A stretch of 64,000 bases of DNA from Burkholderia sp. TSV86. Its GTDB lineage: Bacteria > Pseudomonadota > Gammaproteobacteria > Burkholderiales > Burkholderiaceae. Position 1 is the first letter of the stretch, and every line of letters starts with the position of its first letter. A model generated the notes under the pieces. The model ran no database searches. It was not told the origin of the DNA and saw only the letters and a program-made list of their open reading frames with translations. The translations under genes and the position numbers were made by a program. The stretch covers positions 1 to 64,000 of the forward strand of contig NZ_LOWB01000039.1 in NCBI RefSeq assembly GCF_001522865.1. Reading direction: 5' to 3'. Positions 34,866 through 43,501 of this stretch are shown one piece after another.

Positions 34866-35936
34866 TCATGCCGCTGCCGCGAACGGCTTGGCATTGTCCA
34901 TCGGCGCGCCATTGTTGATGTCCTGATTGGTGACGAGATCGAGCACGCGGCCATCGGCGGTCAATTGCAAATTATTGCGCGAGGTATTGGCATCGAAGTT
35001 ACGTGCAATTTGATTGCCGCCAGCGCGCGTGAAGTTCACGCTGAGTGCACCGCCGCCTTGAATGTTGTTGACGCTCGCGTAAGCGTTTTGATCGACCACG
35101 CCGAAGTTTTTGACGCGATACGCACCTGGATGGGACGGATCCTGTTCGGTGTTCATGAGCACCCGCGAGCCGTCCGGCAATCGAAGGTCTGCCGCACCCT
35201 TGAAGATATTGCCTTTGCCGCTTGCATCAGTGATATGAGGGTCGCCCCAGATGCTTCGCAATTTTTTGCCGTCGGGGCCGTAAATATTGATCGCCGAGTC
35301 ACCGCCTTTTTGCGTCGGCTGATTGGCTTCGATGCGATAACCGCCATGCGTCGTCATCGAGGTTGAGCCGCTGTAGCCGTCCTTTGACGGTTTCAGCGAG
35401 AACGACGATTGAATTTCCGGCGTGCGACGATCCGGAGCGCAGCCAATCGGAGCAGGCGATTGACCAGGGCATGCCGGGCTCGCCGGGCGGTTCGCGCCAC
35501 AATCACAATTGCCCTGACCGTTCCCGTTATAAGCGCTGGTCGACAATGAGCCTTGTTGAGGGCCAAACGGCGAAGCTGGCGGGTTTTGCCCGTTGGTTGT
35601 GCGGTTTGCCGGCGAACCTTGTTGGCCGCCAAACAGAGACGGCAGCGAAGCCGCGCCGCCGGCGGGATTATTTGCCGGAGAATTTGCTTGACTGCCAACC
35701 GGATTCGTCGACGGGGCTTGCCCGTAGCCAGCGCCGTTCGTCGGCGAACCCTGAGCGTTACCGGCCGTGTTGGGCTTGAATCCGTTCTGCTGCATTTGCG
35801 ACATGTAGCGGCCTATGAAATAAGCCAGTACACCCAGCATCATCATCTGGTTCGGCGAGACCTGCGATGCATTGCCGAAATTAGCCGAATTGATATTCGG
35901 AAAATAATTTGCCGGTGCCGTTAATAGATTATCCAT
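34866..35936 (-). CDS. Putative T3SS-secreted protein with DUF1521 (self-cleaving MIIA-type) domain
   Basis: The product is 356 aa without a Sec signal. A short hydrophobic helix (MMMLGVLAYFIGRYMSQMQQ, 31-50) precedes a long Asn/Gly/Gln/Pro/Ser-rich region to about residue 165, harpin-like in composition. Residues of about 175-350 match the DUF1521 family (SLKPSKDGYSGSTSMTTHGG, SIWGDPHITDASGKGNIFKG, LRLPDGSRVLMNTEQ). In rhizobial NopE1 this domain is a metal-ion-inducible autocleavage domain that cuts at GD/PH; here GDPH is residues 231-234. NopE1 is a T3 effector. The gene sits between two other likely secreted proteins and sctU, so secretion by this system is likely. Confidence 0.8.
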   Translation of the reverse strand: MDNLLTAPANYFPNINSANFGNASQVSPNQMMMLGVLAYFIGRYMSQMQQNGFKPNTAGNAQGSPTNGAGYGQAPSTNPVGSQANSPANNPAGGAASLPSLFGGQQGSPANRTTNGQNPPASPFGPQQGSLSTSAYNGNGQGNCDCGANRPASPACPGQSPAPIGCAPDRRTPEIQSSFSLKPSKDGYSGSTSMTTHGGYRIEANQPTQKGGDSAINIYGPDGKKLRSIWGDPHITDASGKGNIFKGAADLRLPDGSRVLMNTEQDPSHPGAYRVKNFGVVDQNAYASVNNIQGGGALSVNFTRAGGNQIARNFDANTSRNNLQLTADGRVLDLVTNQDINNGAPMDNAKPFAAAA

Positions 35937-36089
35937 GATAAGGTCCTTAAGATAAATTCGCAGTGCTGAAATTGAAAGCTGTTAATGTCAGGCATGGATT
36001 TGAATCAGGATAGATACCGCTCACTGGTCCTTTCAAATTTGCCGATAACGTCCGCTTGGCTGCATGCCGGCGGTTGCGATACGCGTGGT

Positions 36090-36710
36090 TCAGGAAGTCA
36101 TCGAATCGGACAGGTTCACCAGAAGACTGATGAGGTCGTCCACGGCTGCGGCGGGATTGTTGGCTCCAATATCGGAACCATATGCTTGAGACGTGGATAG
36201 ACTGGCTCCGATGCCGGTTCCGGAAATTTGCGAAGCGGAACTGCCGGCGCCGATGCTGGTTTGGCCAGCTTGTGAAGCGGATTGGCTGATACCTGTTCCG
36301 GACGCTTGCGACGCGGAGCCGCCTGCCCCGATACTGGCCGCATAGGCTCGCGATGCCGAACTGCCGATACCCACCGCCGGAACCTGCGAAGCGGAAGCGC
36401 CAGCACCGATACCAGTGCTGGGAACGAGCGACGCGGACGGACCGGCGCCGGGCGTGACACTGGGCTTGTACGATGGCGGAGCAGCCGTCGGCGCGGCGAT
36501 TCCCGGCCGAGGCGCGGCGATAGCCGGCGCGGTTCGAGCCGGATTGTTTGGCGCCGCGCAAATCTGGGGTTTTGCCCCTTTGCACACGTTGCGGCAAGCC
36601 GTCTGACACTGACGATTGCACTGTTTCATCTGCGGACCAGCCGCGCCTGAGCAGCGAGTAGAACTGGCCTGGCAGGATGAGCGAACGCCATTGCATCTAC
36701 CTTTACCCAT
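36090..36710 (-). CDS. Cys-rich, glycine/serine-repeat protein, putative T3SS-secreted
   Basis: The product is 206 aa. Residues 1-55 contain eight Cys (CNGVRSSCQASSTRCSG, then CNRQCQTACRNVCKG). A Pro/Ala linker leads to six imperfect 12-14-residue repeats of the form T-G-I-G-A-G-x-S-A-S-Q-x-x-G (about residues 98-185), and a short helix (AVDDLISLLVNLSDS) ends it. It lacks a Sec signal. ATG 36710 has GGAG upstream. Repeat, Gly-rich proteins without enzymes in hrp operons are often harpins or pilus-associated. I know no exact family. It is transcribed with the small harpin-like gene upstream. Confidence 0.65.
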   Translation of the reverse strand: MGKGRCNGVRSSCQASSTRCSGAAGPQMKQCNRQCQTACRNVCKGAKPQICAAPNNPARTAPAIAAPRPGIAAPTAAPPSYKPSVTPGAGPSASLVPSTGIGAGASASQVPAVGIGSSASRAYAASIGAGGSASQASGTGISQSASQAGQTSIGAGSSASQISGTGIGASLSTSQAYGSDIGANNPAAAVDDLISLLVNLSDSMTS

Positions 36711-36788
36711 TATCGAATCTCCAAAATTGAAACAACTGGGTTGCCAAAAAGCCAGTTCCACCGGATCGAGTCTCGCTAGGTGGGAAAC

Positions 36789-36968
36789 TCAGCCTGCCAC
36801 TGGAGCTTGGGCACCAGTGGTGCCGTTGTTGGTCCCGAGGTTTTGAAGCGCCGATTGCACGGCTTGCATGACTGCTTGCACGAGTTGCTGTACGGCCGGC
36901 GAGGACGCAGCATCTTGCGAGGGAGATTGAGCGCCGCTTGCTTGAGAAGCCTTGGAGCAGTTACACAT
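36789..36968 (-). CDS. Small harpin-like protein
   Basis: The product is 59 aa: a Cys-containing start (MCNCSKASQASGAQ), an amphipathic Gln/Ala/Val helix (AVQQLVQAVMQAVQSALQNL) and a Gly/Thr/Asn tail. Composition (no aromatic residues, rich in Gln, Ala, Ser and Gly) fits Hpa1-type harpins, though it is shorter. ATG 36968 has GGAG at eight bases. A PIP box with a perfect TATGAT -10 lies 59-119 bp upstream, making it the likely first gene of an HrpB-driven operon. Confidence 0.6.
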   Translation of the reverse strand: MCNCSKASQASGAQSPSQDAASSPAVQQLVQAVMQAVQSALQNLGTNNGTTGAQAPVAG

Positions 36969-37026
36969 ATCTATTTCTCCGGTTGAATTGAATGATGTGG
37001 TTACCGAACTGGATTCCACGTAATTG

Positions 37027-37087
37027 ATCATAGAGCGAAGAATCGTGATGAAAGAGATGCTCGCGAAATGAATTGCGGTAATCCGAA
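37027..37087 (-). promoter_or_regulatory. PIP/hrpII box with -10 element before the harpin-like gene
   Basis: On the minus strand TTCGG (37087-37083) and TTCGC (37067-37063) are spaced by 15 nt. After 30 nt comes TATGAT (37032-37027), a consensus -10. Predicted transcription runs into the 59-aa harpin-like gene and probably on through the repeat and DUF1521 genes. Confidence 0.8.
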
Positions 37088-37348
37088 GCCAGCACCGGCA
37101 GCGTTCGATGGTTAGGCCGAATGAAGCGCTTGCCGGAAGTAACGAGATACCCGTTACGTCATGGCTGACATGGTTCGACGTGTCATGTATGGCCAAAAAG
37201 GCAGTCTAATCGGCTGCGGCAAGCCGTATTGACTGAATGCGTGCCGACACTCGCGTGTTGTACAAACCGGATTTGGTGATCTCTGTAATAGAGGGTGCGG
37301 CCGATCTCGAAGCTCGACGCTAGGCTTGCGGCAACCCATGCGGTGAGC

Positions 37349-37381
37349 GAGCGCTTCCATGACGATCTCATGGAAGCGCTC
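37349..37381 (-). terminator. 14-bp perfect hairpin downstream of hpaB
   Basis: GAGCGCTTCCATGA (37349-37362) and its exact complement (37368-37381) flank a 5-nt loop, 42 nt after the hpaB stop. No T-tract follows on either strand, so it may be a Rho-dependent terminator signal or an mRNA 3' stabiliser. Confidence 0.55.
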
Positions 37382-37422
37382 CTGAATCGATTGGCCGCAC
37401 TGTGGCGCTCGAGGGCAACGTG

Positions 37423-37878
37423 TCATGCACGCAGCCAGGAAAACACCCCGGATGCGATGCCTTCGAACATCTCGTCGCTCGATTCCAAAATATTCTGCCG
37501 CCAGTAGCGGCCGTGGCCTGCATAGTGTGCAAGCAGCTCGGCGATGGCTTGCCCGGTAATGCCCATGTCGAATGGGAAGCGCAGCGCCAGAATGATTCCG
37601 CCGGTGTCCGCGTCGAGCCCCAAGTGCGCTTGGTCTTGCGCGTAGATCAGAAGATTGGCTTCCAGCATCAGCCTGAATACCACCAGCGTGCGGCCCGAAG
37701 TCATCGTGCCGAAGCTGAAGTTGATGTACATCGCATCGAGATCATGCTCGAAATATTCGAGCCGCACATCAAATCCGTCGACCTCGATGGTGCGTGTCCT
37801 GAGGACATGATCGATATCGGTCAATCCAACCGTCTCGCATAATTCCGAGATCAATGCGACATAACGCTCGCTGCTCAC
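37423..37878 (-). CDS. hpaB: HpaB-like type III secretion chaperone
   Basis: The 151-aa acidic protein is of CesT-type chaperone size: YVALISELCETVGLTDIDHV at the start, VDGFDVRLEYFEHDLDAMYI, then RTLVVFRLMLEANLLIYAQD and a Gly-containing C-terminal helix. Its place after the pilin gene matches hpaB of Xanthomonas and Ralstonia, a general export chaperone that delivers effectors to SctN. The start is GTG 37878, with GGATAG upstream; no ATG is available nearby. The general class is secure, orthology rests on position. Confidence 0.75.
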   Translation of the reverse strand: MSSERYVALISELCETVGLTDIDHVLRTRTIEVDGFDVRLEYFEHDLDAMYINFSFGTMTSGRTLVVFRLMLEANLLIYAQDQAHLGLDADTGGIILALRFPFDMGITGQAIAELLAHYAGHGRYWRQNILESSDEMFEGIASGVFSWLRA

Positions 37879-37941
37879 TATCTATCCGATATAGCGCTCG
37901 TACGAAAAATAAATTTGGTAGTGCCGAGCGCATATGAAGGG

Positions 37942-37979
37942 GTATTTCGTGGATATCCATTCGAATATCCACGAAATAC
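37942..37979 (-). terminator. 15-bp perfect hairpin between pilin and hpaB
   Basis: GTATTTCGTGGATAT (37942-37956) pairs perfectly with 37965-37979 across an 8-nt loop, starting 11 nt after the pilin stop. There is no T-tract. Placement behind a gene whose product is needed in many copies suggests 3'-end protection of the pilin message or partial attenuation of hpaB. Confidence 0.6.
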
Positions 37980-37989
37980 GATTAGGCCG

Positions 37990-38247
37990 TTATTGGCCGC
38001 CGACCCGTTCCGTATCGGAGAAGGATTTCTTCGTCACTTCCGCTTCCATTTTGTACATGTCGGCTTGCGCTTGCGCGGCTGCCAGTTGCTTCTGGAATGC
38101 AGTTTGCATGGCCATCGTCTGCATTTGGAATTCCGTAGATTTTTGCATGGTATCTTGCAGCGTTCGAATATCGTTCACATCGGACGTGTTATTTAGGGGG
38201 TTGAGGTTTTGATTCGTACCAAGACCGACACCGTTGTTGCCTGCCAT
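37990..38247 (-). CDS. Hrp pilin / T3SS extracellular filament protein (HrpE/HrpY-like)
   Basis: The product is 85 aa, short and almost entirely helical, lacking a Sec signal. It begins MAGNNGVGLGTNQNLNPLNN, then a Met/Gln-rich helix (DTMQKSTEFQMQTMAMQTAF), an Ala/Gln stretch and a Lys/Ser tail. Size, composition and location between the hrpD6-like gene and hpaB match HrpE of Xanthomonas and HrpY of Ralstonia, which polymerise into the Hrp pilus. ATG 38247 has TAAGGAG six bases upstream, an especially strong RBS fitting a structural subunit. Confidence 0.78.
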   Translation of the reverse strand: MAGNNGVGLGTNQNLNPLNNTSDVNDIRTLQDTMQKSTEFQMQTMAMQTAFQKQLAAAQAQADMYKMEAEVTKKSFSDTERVGGQ

Positions 38248-38382
38248 TTTAATCTCCTTAAAAGTAAATGAGCATGACGCTCCACTACAACCTGGCCACC
38301 GATGGATTCCGGCGGCTGGTATTTTGCTGGGCGGATCATTCATGTCCGCCTGTCGGTATGCCCGGCTTTTGGCCGGCTCATC

Positions 38383-38625
38383 CTATCTTTCTCGATGCTG
38401 CAATTGCTGGAGTACGCGTGACGCAGCAAAGAATCCACGATACAGCTTGATGAGATTGCTGCGATCAAGCTCTGTCGTGCTTTTTGTTTCGCCTATACGT
38501 TGAGCTGTTTCTTCGAGTGCCCGGCATATTTCGCCGATGCGCTGCGAGTTGTCGTCTTGATTCAGGATTTTGGAAATGTTTTCAATTTCCGATGAGTGTG
38601 ATTCAAGTAATTTGTACATTTTCAA
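38383..38625 (-). CDS. HrpD6-like small T3SS protein
   Basis: The product is 80 aa, helical and hydrophilic (LLESHSSEIENISKILNQDD, then GEICRALEETAQRIGETKST and LIKLYRGFFAASRVLQQLQ). Xanthomonas HrpD6 is the same length and occupies the same position between sctD and the pilin gene; Ralstonia HrpX is the likely counterpart. Function is accessory, with effects on secretion and regulation. Assignment is by length and position. Confidence 0.65.
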   Translation of the reverse strand: MKMYKLLESHSSEIENISKILNQDDNSQRIGEICRALEETAQRIGETKSTTELDRSNLIKLYRGFFAASRVLQQLQHRER

Positions 38626-38760
38626 TCAAATCAGGTTGAATGCCGTTGATGCGGTTCGGCGCGATTGGCGCGGCGAACCAATCTCGTTCGACAGCCGATG
38701 CCGAATCGCAACGCAGACTGCGCCGTTCGAGCCGCGGGTAGACGCGCCAATCCGGTATTG

Positions 38761-39771
38761 CTATCTAGGCATCGCATTTTCACTCTCCATCGGATCAGTG
38801 CTGCTGAAGAGATGTTTGACGCCATCGGGGGTTTGGGCAAAGCGCACGTCGTTGGAGGCCAGCATTTCCGAATAAGGCGGGATTGGGCGAGTTGCGGCAT
38901 CCGGGCCGCTGGTTCGCAACACAACGTCCGTGATGTTGGGGCCGAGATCGTCACGAACGCGAGCGATAGCGGTTTCGAGCGCGGCTTTCTCGAGGGCCGG
39001 CCCATTGACCGCGAAACGGGCGTCGCCGAGATACGTGACATACGCGCCATTAACACCGAGCATGTCGCCAATGCTGCGGGTTACGTCTTGTGCGATATCG
39101 TAGTTGCGCTCGATCGTATTGGCCGAGCCGAATCGATCGAGAATCCTGCGTGCCGCGCGATCGTCCGTGTCGTTCAATACGATGCCGGATACGGCAATGG
39201 TGTTGCCGATTGCTCGCACATACAGGCCGTCGAGGTGTGCTGCCGCAAGCGCACGGCGGATTTGTTGCGCATTTTCGCTGGTGAAATTGAGCGTCGACGC
39301 ATGGCTGGCCTCCGCCGTATCGAGCGACAGACCGATCGTCGCGGATACGAACAACGCACATGTGACGGCTGCGGCAATCGCATGACGATAGAAGCGCGTG
39401 CCGTGAGCACGCGTTTCATGCGGCCGCGCAAGCAACGTGGAAAGCAGTTCGACGTCGGACGGCCATTTCGGGGTTTCGTTTCCCACGCATAACACCGTTT
39501 CTCCAAACTGAACCGGCTCAAGATCGGTCAGGGCCCGGATGGGCAGGCTCGGCGGCACTGACTCGGCAGCCGCGACGCCAGCGTCCGTTTCGTCGCGCTC
39601 CGGCGACACGGTCACGACGCCGTTGGTGTCGACGTGCAAGATCACGTCGCTTCCTTGCCAGTCAATTAACTGGATATCGGCATCGGCGTGCGCGCCGATG
39701 CGATAGACGCCAGGTTCGATACAGAGTTGTGCGCCGGCATGAAAGCCGGTCAATACGCGTAACAGCTTCAT
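38761..39771 (-). CDS. sctD: T3SS inner-membrane ring protein SctD
   Basis: The 336-aa product has an N-terminal cytoplasmic FHA-like domain (MKLLRVLTGFHAGAQLCIEP, then GVYRIGAHADADIQL), a single transmembrane helix near residues 135-152 (AIAAAVTCALFVSATIGL) and periplasmic ring-building domains. These read LDGLYVRAIGNTIAVSGIVL and GVNGAYVTYLGDARFAVNGP. This is the layout of SctD (HrpD5/HrpW). It is the first gene after a PIP box and leads the sctD-hrpD6-pilin-hpaB block. Confidence 0.88.
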   Translation of the reverse strand: MKLLRVLTGFHAGAQLCIEPGVYRIGAHADADIQLIDWQGSDVILHVDTNGVVTVSPERDETDAGVAAAESVPPSLPIRALTDLEPVQFGETVLCVGNETPKWPSDVELLSTLLARPHETRAHGTRFYRHAIAAAVTCALFVSATIGLSLDTAEASHASTLNFTSENAQQIRRALAAAHLDGLYVRAIGNTIAVSGIVLNDTDDRAARRILDRFGSANTIERNYDIAQDVTRSIGDMLGVNGAYVTYLGDARFAVNGPALEKAALETAIARVRDDLGPNITDVVLRTSGPDAATRPIPPYSEMLASNDVRFAQTPDGVKHLFSSTDPMESENAMPR

Positions 39772-39833
39772 CGCCCGTACCAGGTTTTGACAAGTCGCAT
39801 GAAATCAATAATGCTCAATTCGAACTTGTCTCA

Positions 39834-39895
39834 AGGTTACGTGATAGATACATCATATCGTCGGCTTGATGCGAATTCTTCATAGGCGAGGCGAA
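39834..39895 (-). promoter_or_regulatory. PIP/hrpII box with -10 element before sctD
   Basis: Two perfect TTCGC half-sites (39895-39891 and 39875-39871 on the minus strand) are separated by 15 nt, the ideal PIP consensus. TAACCT (39839-39834) follows after 31 nt. It should drive sctD, hrpD6-like, pilin and hpaB. Confidence 0.82.
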
Positions 39896-39979
39896 ACCGT
39901 ATGACGCAGGCGGCTCGCGGAGCTTGCGGCCGATACCCGATAAATGAATACAAGAGCCGTCCGCCGGTCGGTTTGGCGG

Positions 39980-40780
39980 CTAATGCCCGATCCAATACTT
40001 GAGCTGCGTGCCGAGCGCGTGCAGCGTCAGTTGGCTGCGCGTTTGGTCGATCACCAGCCCGGCGAACAGTGCGAGAATCAGCACGGTAAGCGCGCCCTTG
40101 ATCGGCTGACTGAATGTCCCCAGATCCAGTTTTTCCGCCGACTTTGCGATGAAACCGAACGCAAAGTCCACCAGCAGCAGGATGAACACAATTGGTAACG
40201 CCAGCTTGGTCGTCAGTTGCATCAGCGAATCGCTTTGTGTCAAGACGAACGATTCGAGAATATTGAGTGGAATCGGTTTGATCGCCGCGATTGGCCACCA
40301 TCGATACGACTCGTATATCGCACCGAGCAAAAACGTCATTCCGCCGAGTGACCAGAACGCGACGGTTGCGATTTGCGATAGTAATGTGGAGGTCGGCGTC
40401 GACTGCTCCTGACGCAACGGATTGCTAACTTGTGCGTTGTTGTAGCCTGTTAGATTGTCGATATAGATGCCGGCGTTTTCCACGGCCCAGAATACGCTCG
40501 ACGCGGCGAATCCAATCAGAAGTCCGATCAATATCTCGCGGCCGGTCATCAGAAGCGCCGCCATGCCTTGGATTTTTTGACCCAGTGACAATGGTTGCCC
40601 ATAAGCGACGAATGACCCGAACAACAAAACGACTCCGGTGCGGACGGAGCCACTCAAACCGTTGGCAATGGGCGGAAACATGAGTGCCGGCACCGCAAAC
40701 CGGAGCGAACAGAGGCCGATGACCGTCGCGTACTGAACCAGTAGCGGGCCATAGGGGAAAATGGTCAGCGTATCGTTCAT
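39980..40780 (-). CDS. sctT: T3SS export apparatus protein SctT
   Basis: This 266-residue FliR/HrcT-family membrane protein has hydrophobic helices throughout. Diagnostic regions are FAVPALMFPPIANGLSGSVR and ENAGIYIDNLTGYNNAQVSN, with FGFIAKSAEKLDLGTFSQPI near the end. With SctR and SctS it forms the export gate. It overlaps sctO by ATGA and is the last gene of the hrpB1-sctT operon. Confidence 0.95.
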   Translation of the reverse strand: MNDTLTIFPYGPLLVQYATVIGLCSLRFAVPALMFPPIANGLSGSVRTGVVLLFGSFVAYGQPLSLGQKIQGMAALLMTGREILIGLLIGFAASSVFWAVENAGIYIDNLTGYNNAQVSNPLRQEQSTPTSTLLSQIATVAFWSLGGMTFLLGAIYESYRWWPIAAIKPIPLNILESFVLTQSDSLMQLTTKLALPIVFILLLVDFAFGFIAKSAEKLDLGTFSQPIKGALTVLILALFAGLVIDQTRSQLTLHALGTQLKYWIGH

Positions 40781-41283
40781 CGGAGGGCCTTTCTGCGGAG
40801 CGATCGGGCAACGGAAAGTTCTTCGGCTTCCTCATCGATCGCATCATCCGACGCCATTTCGAGCGTCCGTTTCATCGTTTGTAGACGATCGCGGCAGCGA
40901 TCGATACGGCCAGTGTTTCGTGCAATTTCTCGGAACGTTTGAGTAACGGTCTCGGCTGCTTCGGACAGGAGCGCTTCCAGCCGCTGCAGTTCCTGGCATT
41001 GCATATCGACGCGCTCCGTCAGGGTATTCACATAGGTATGGTAATCATTGAATAATTCGGGGGAAAACGCCTGACCGCCGCTGGCTAGCGCGTCTATCTT
41101 GCGGATGTATCTATCCAACGTGTTCCGTTCGTTCTCCACGCGTTCGCGCTGGGCGTCGCAATGCGCGGCGCGCATTGCATACTCATCGCGCTGCGTCGCA
41201 AGCTGCTGGCGCAGTTGCTCTTCGTATCGCTGCCCGCGCTCGATCGAACGTTTCAGTGCCCGAATGAGGAAGACAGACGCCAT
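40777..41283 (-). CDS. sctO: T3SS stalk protein SctO (HrpB7-like)
   Basis: The product is 168 aa, nearly all alpha-helical coiled coil with heptads (RGQRYEEQLRQQLATQRDEY, ERVENERNTLDRYIRKIDAL). It begins [13 protein letters not shown], typical of YscO/HrpB7/FliJ-type stalks that couple the ATPase ring to the export gate. ATG 41283 overlaps the sctN stop by one base, and its end overlaps sctT. Sequence conservation in this family is low; gene order supports it. Confidence 0.85.
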   Translation of the reverse strand: MASVFLIRALKRSIERGQRYEEQLRQQLATQRDEYAMRAAHCDAQRERVENERNTLDRYIRKIDALASGGQAFSPELFNDYHTYVNTLTERVDMQCQELQRLEALLSEAAETVTQTFREIARNTGRIDRCRDRLQTMKRTLEMASDDAIDEEAEELSVARSLRRKALR

Positions 41284-42629
41284 CAGCTGCCCGCGAGTGC
41301 GAAGAGCTGTTTTTCCGTATCGGATGCATGTGCGTAGTGTGTCGTGGCCTGACAAAGGAACGCACGGATGGCTTCGTGTTTCTCGATGGCTTCATCTGCC
41401 AGTGCATCGGTGCCCGGTTTGTATTCACCGATTTGCAGCAACATTTCGACATCCTGATACTTGGCGATGAGTTCGCGCAGGCGGCCCGATGCCTGCATAT
41501 AGCGCGGCGGCATGACTTGAGGCATGACGCGGGACAGGCTCTTGAGCACGTCGATGGCCGGATAAAGATTCTTCGCGGCGATTTCGCGAGAAAGAATCAT
41601 GTGCCCGTCGAGGATGCCGCGCACTTCTTCCGCAATGGGGTCGTTGCCGGTTTCGTCCTCGGCCAGAACGGTATAGAGGGCGGTGATCGATCCGACTTCG
41701 CCCATGCCGGTGCGTTCCAGCAACCTTGGCAATTCGGCGAAGACTGAAGGCGGAAAGCCGCGCCGTGCGGGAGGTTCGCCTGCGGCAAGGCCGATTTCCC
41801 GAACGGCGCGGGCAAATCGCGTCAATGAATCCATCATCAGCAGCACGCGTTGGCCGCGGTCACGAAAATACTCGGCAATCGACGTTGCCACGTAGGCGGC
41901 TTTCGCTCGCTCGGTCGGCGAGCGATCCGACGTTGCGCAGACGACAACCGAACGCTGCATTCCTTGCGGGCCGAGAATCAATTCGACAAACTCGCGCACT
42001 TCCCGGCCGCGCTCGCCAATCAACGCGATTACATTGACGTCGCAGGCGGTTCCTCTGGCAAACATGCCGAGCAGCGTGCTTTTCCCGACTCCGGCGGGAG
42101 CGAAGATTCCCATCCGCTGTCCTTCGGCCAGCGTCAGAAGCGCATCCACGGCGCGTATGCCGGTGGACATCGGCATTTCGATCATGCGCCGGCTCATCGG
42201 TGGAGGCGGTGAGGTCAGGATCGGACGCAGCGTCGTTGTCTCGATCGGTGGTCCTTCGTCGATGGGCTCACCAAGGCTGTCGATCACGCGCCCGAGCAGC
42301 GCATCGCCCACTTTCACGGACATGGGGCGTCCAAGCCCGATGACCTGTGTCGATCGTGAAATGTGCTCCAGGGATGCGAACGGCGAAAGCAACGCATATT
42401 CGCGCGTGAAACCGACGACTTCGGCACGTTGCAGCACCAAGCCTTTTGCGTCGCGTAATTCGCATAGCTCACCTAATGACAAATCCACACCGATGACCTT
42501 GAGTAACGTGCCGATTACTTCGATGACTTTGCCGGTGCGGGTGACGGTTGATTGAACACCGAGTTCCTGTTCGATTTCTGCCGCGAATTTCTCGAGATCG
42601 AGCACCTCCATCGACCATGCGGGCTTCAT
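41283..42629 (-). CDS. sctN: T3SS ATPase SctN
   Basis: The 448-aa product is an F1-beta/FliI-type hexameric ATPase. Walker A is APAGVGKST at 177-185, Walker [13 protein letters not shown], preceded by [12 protein letters not shown]. It unfolds and releases substrates from chaperones at the base of the injectisome. Length matches the family. ATG 42629 overlaps the sctL stop by four bases. The C-terminal DKxHEA-like region reads [17 protein letters not shown]. Confidence 0.98.
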   Translation of the reverse strand: MKPAWSMEVLDLEKFAAEIEQELGVQSTVTRTGKVIEVIGTLLKVIGVDLSLGELCELRDAKGLVLQRAEVVGFTREYALLSPFASLEHISRSTQVIGLGRPMSVKVGDALLGRVIDSLGEPIDEGPPIETTTLRPILTSPPPPMSRRMIEMPMSTGIRAVDALLTLAEGQRMGIFAPAGVGKSTLLGMFARGTACDVNVIALIGERGREVREFVELILGPQGMQRSVVVCATSDRSPTERAKAAYVATSIAEYFRDRGQRVLLMMDSLTRFARAVREIGLAAGEPPARRGFPPSVFAELPRLLERTGMGEVGSITALYTVLAEDETGNDPIAEEVRGILDGHMILSREIAAKNLYPAIDVLKSLSRVMPQVMPPRYMQASGRLRELIAKYQDVEMLLQIGEYKPGTDALADEAIEKHEAIRAFLCQATTHYAHASDTEKQLFALAGS

Positions 42630-43501
42630 GCGAACGCTCCGTCATCCGCATGCGGATGTTCGATCATCGGGCTGTCGGAAATATCGGCTTCGGGGACGGA
42701 TGCGGCGGCAGGTTGCCGGACATGGGAACCCGGATCGGACGTATCGCCTGAGATCGTGGTGGAGGCAGTGCGATCGACCGCCCGTTTCAGTGCGCGCGAT
42801 ACCGCGTTGCGCATGGCGCGTAACTGCGTGTCGAGACTGGCGTCGACGGTGCCGCAGTCAGAGTCGCAGACGCAGCTACCCGGCGCAAGCCGTTTGTCGA
42901 TATTGACCGATAGCGATATCGGATAGCCCAACTCCCGCCAACGCGCAGCGAGTCGATTGAATGTCGTTCGCGCTTGTTCGAAATCCTGAGGATTGACGGC
43001 GACATGCAGATAGGTTGCACCGTCGACCATCCGTTCGACAGTGGATAACGCACGTTCGAATAGCGCATCGTGATTTTGGACATGTACGATTTGCTCGACT
43101 GCCGACGTGACGATTTCGGCCAGCCGCGCGCACATGCGCTTCTGCATTTTTGTTTGCATGTCGGCAGATGCCGCGACTTGCTCCATCCATTCGGTGCGTG
43201 CTTGATCATATCCGTCGGCATAGCCGTGAGCTATCGCACTTTCGCAATCCCCGCGGGCCACGTCGAGCAGCTGCTTGGCTTTGTCCTCGGCCGCTGCGAC
43301 GATCGATGCCGCTTGCGCATGCGCGTCTGCGAGAACCGCTGCACGCTCGTCGGCGAGCATGGCATACGCCTGCTCGAGCTCAAGCAGTTTGCCAAACGCG
43401 TCACGCGCAATGACGTCACCGGTTATGCCGAGCTCGGTATTGATTGCATCTGCGCCGATCTGAGCCGTTGCTGACTCATTGCGTCTTAGCCAAATAACCA
43501 T
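42626..43501 (-). CDS. sctL: T3SS stator SctL (HrpB5-like)
   Basis: The 291-residue product begins with the short motif MVIWLRR. An Ala/Asp-rich helix follows ([40 protein letters not shown]) and then a FliH-like C-terminal half ([20 protein letters not shown]). The C-terminal 55 residues, including a Cys pair (CVCDSDCG) and a disordered tail, are longer than usual. SctL links SctN to SctQ and SctK and restrains the ATPase. Start 43501 is chosen with GGAA upstream; 43507 is equally open. Confidence 0.88.
   Translation of the reverse strand: MVIWLRRNESATAQIGADAINTELGITGDVIARDAFGKLLELEQAYAMLADERAAVLADAHAQAASIVAAAEDKAKQLLDVARGDCESAIAHGYADGYDQARTEWMEQVAASADMQTKMQKRMCARLAEIVTSAVEQIVHVQNHDALFERALSTVERMVDGATYLHVAVNPQDFEQARTTFNRLAARWRELGYPISLSVNIDKRLAPGSCVCDSDCGTVDASLDTQLRAMRNAVSRALKRAVDRTASTTISGDTSDPGSHVRQPAAASVPEADISDSPMIEHPHADDGAFA

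Larger units (their letters stand above)
36969..37422. other. Intergenic region with hrp promoter and hairpin
   Basis: These 454 bp between hpaB and the harpin-like gene contain the PIP promoter (37027-37087) and a long hairpin (37349-37381), listed separately. Small open frames on both strands overlap the hairpin and show no family features, so I call no gene. Confidence 0.6.

Noticed and set aside
37295..37507. 70-codon plus-strand ORF and 90-codon minus-strand ORF in the hpaB 3' region
   Set aside because: Both read through the 14-bp inverted repeat, which explains the repeated peptide pattern; no family or RBS.
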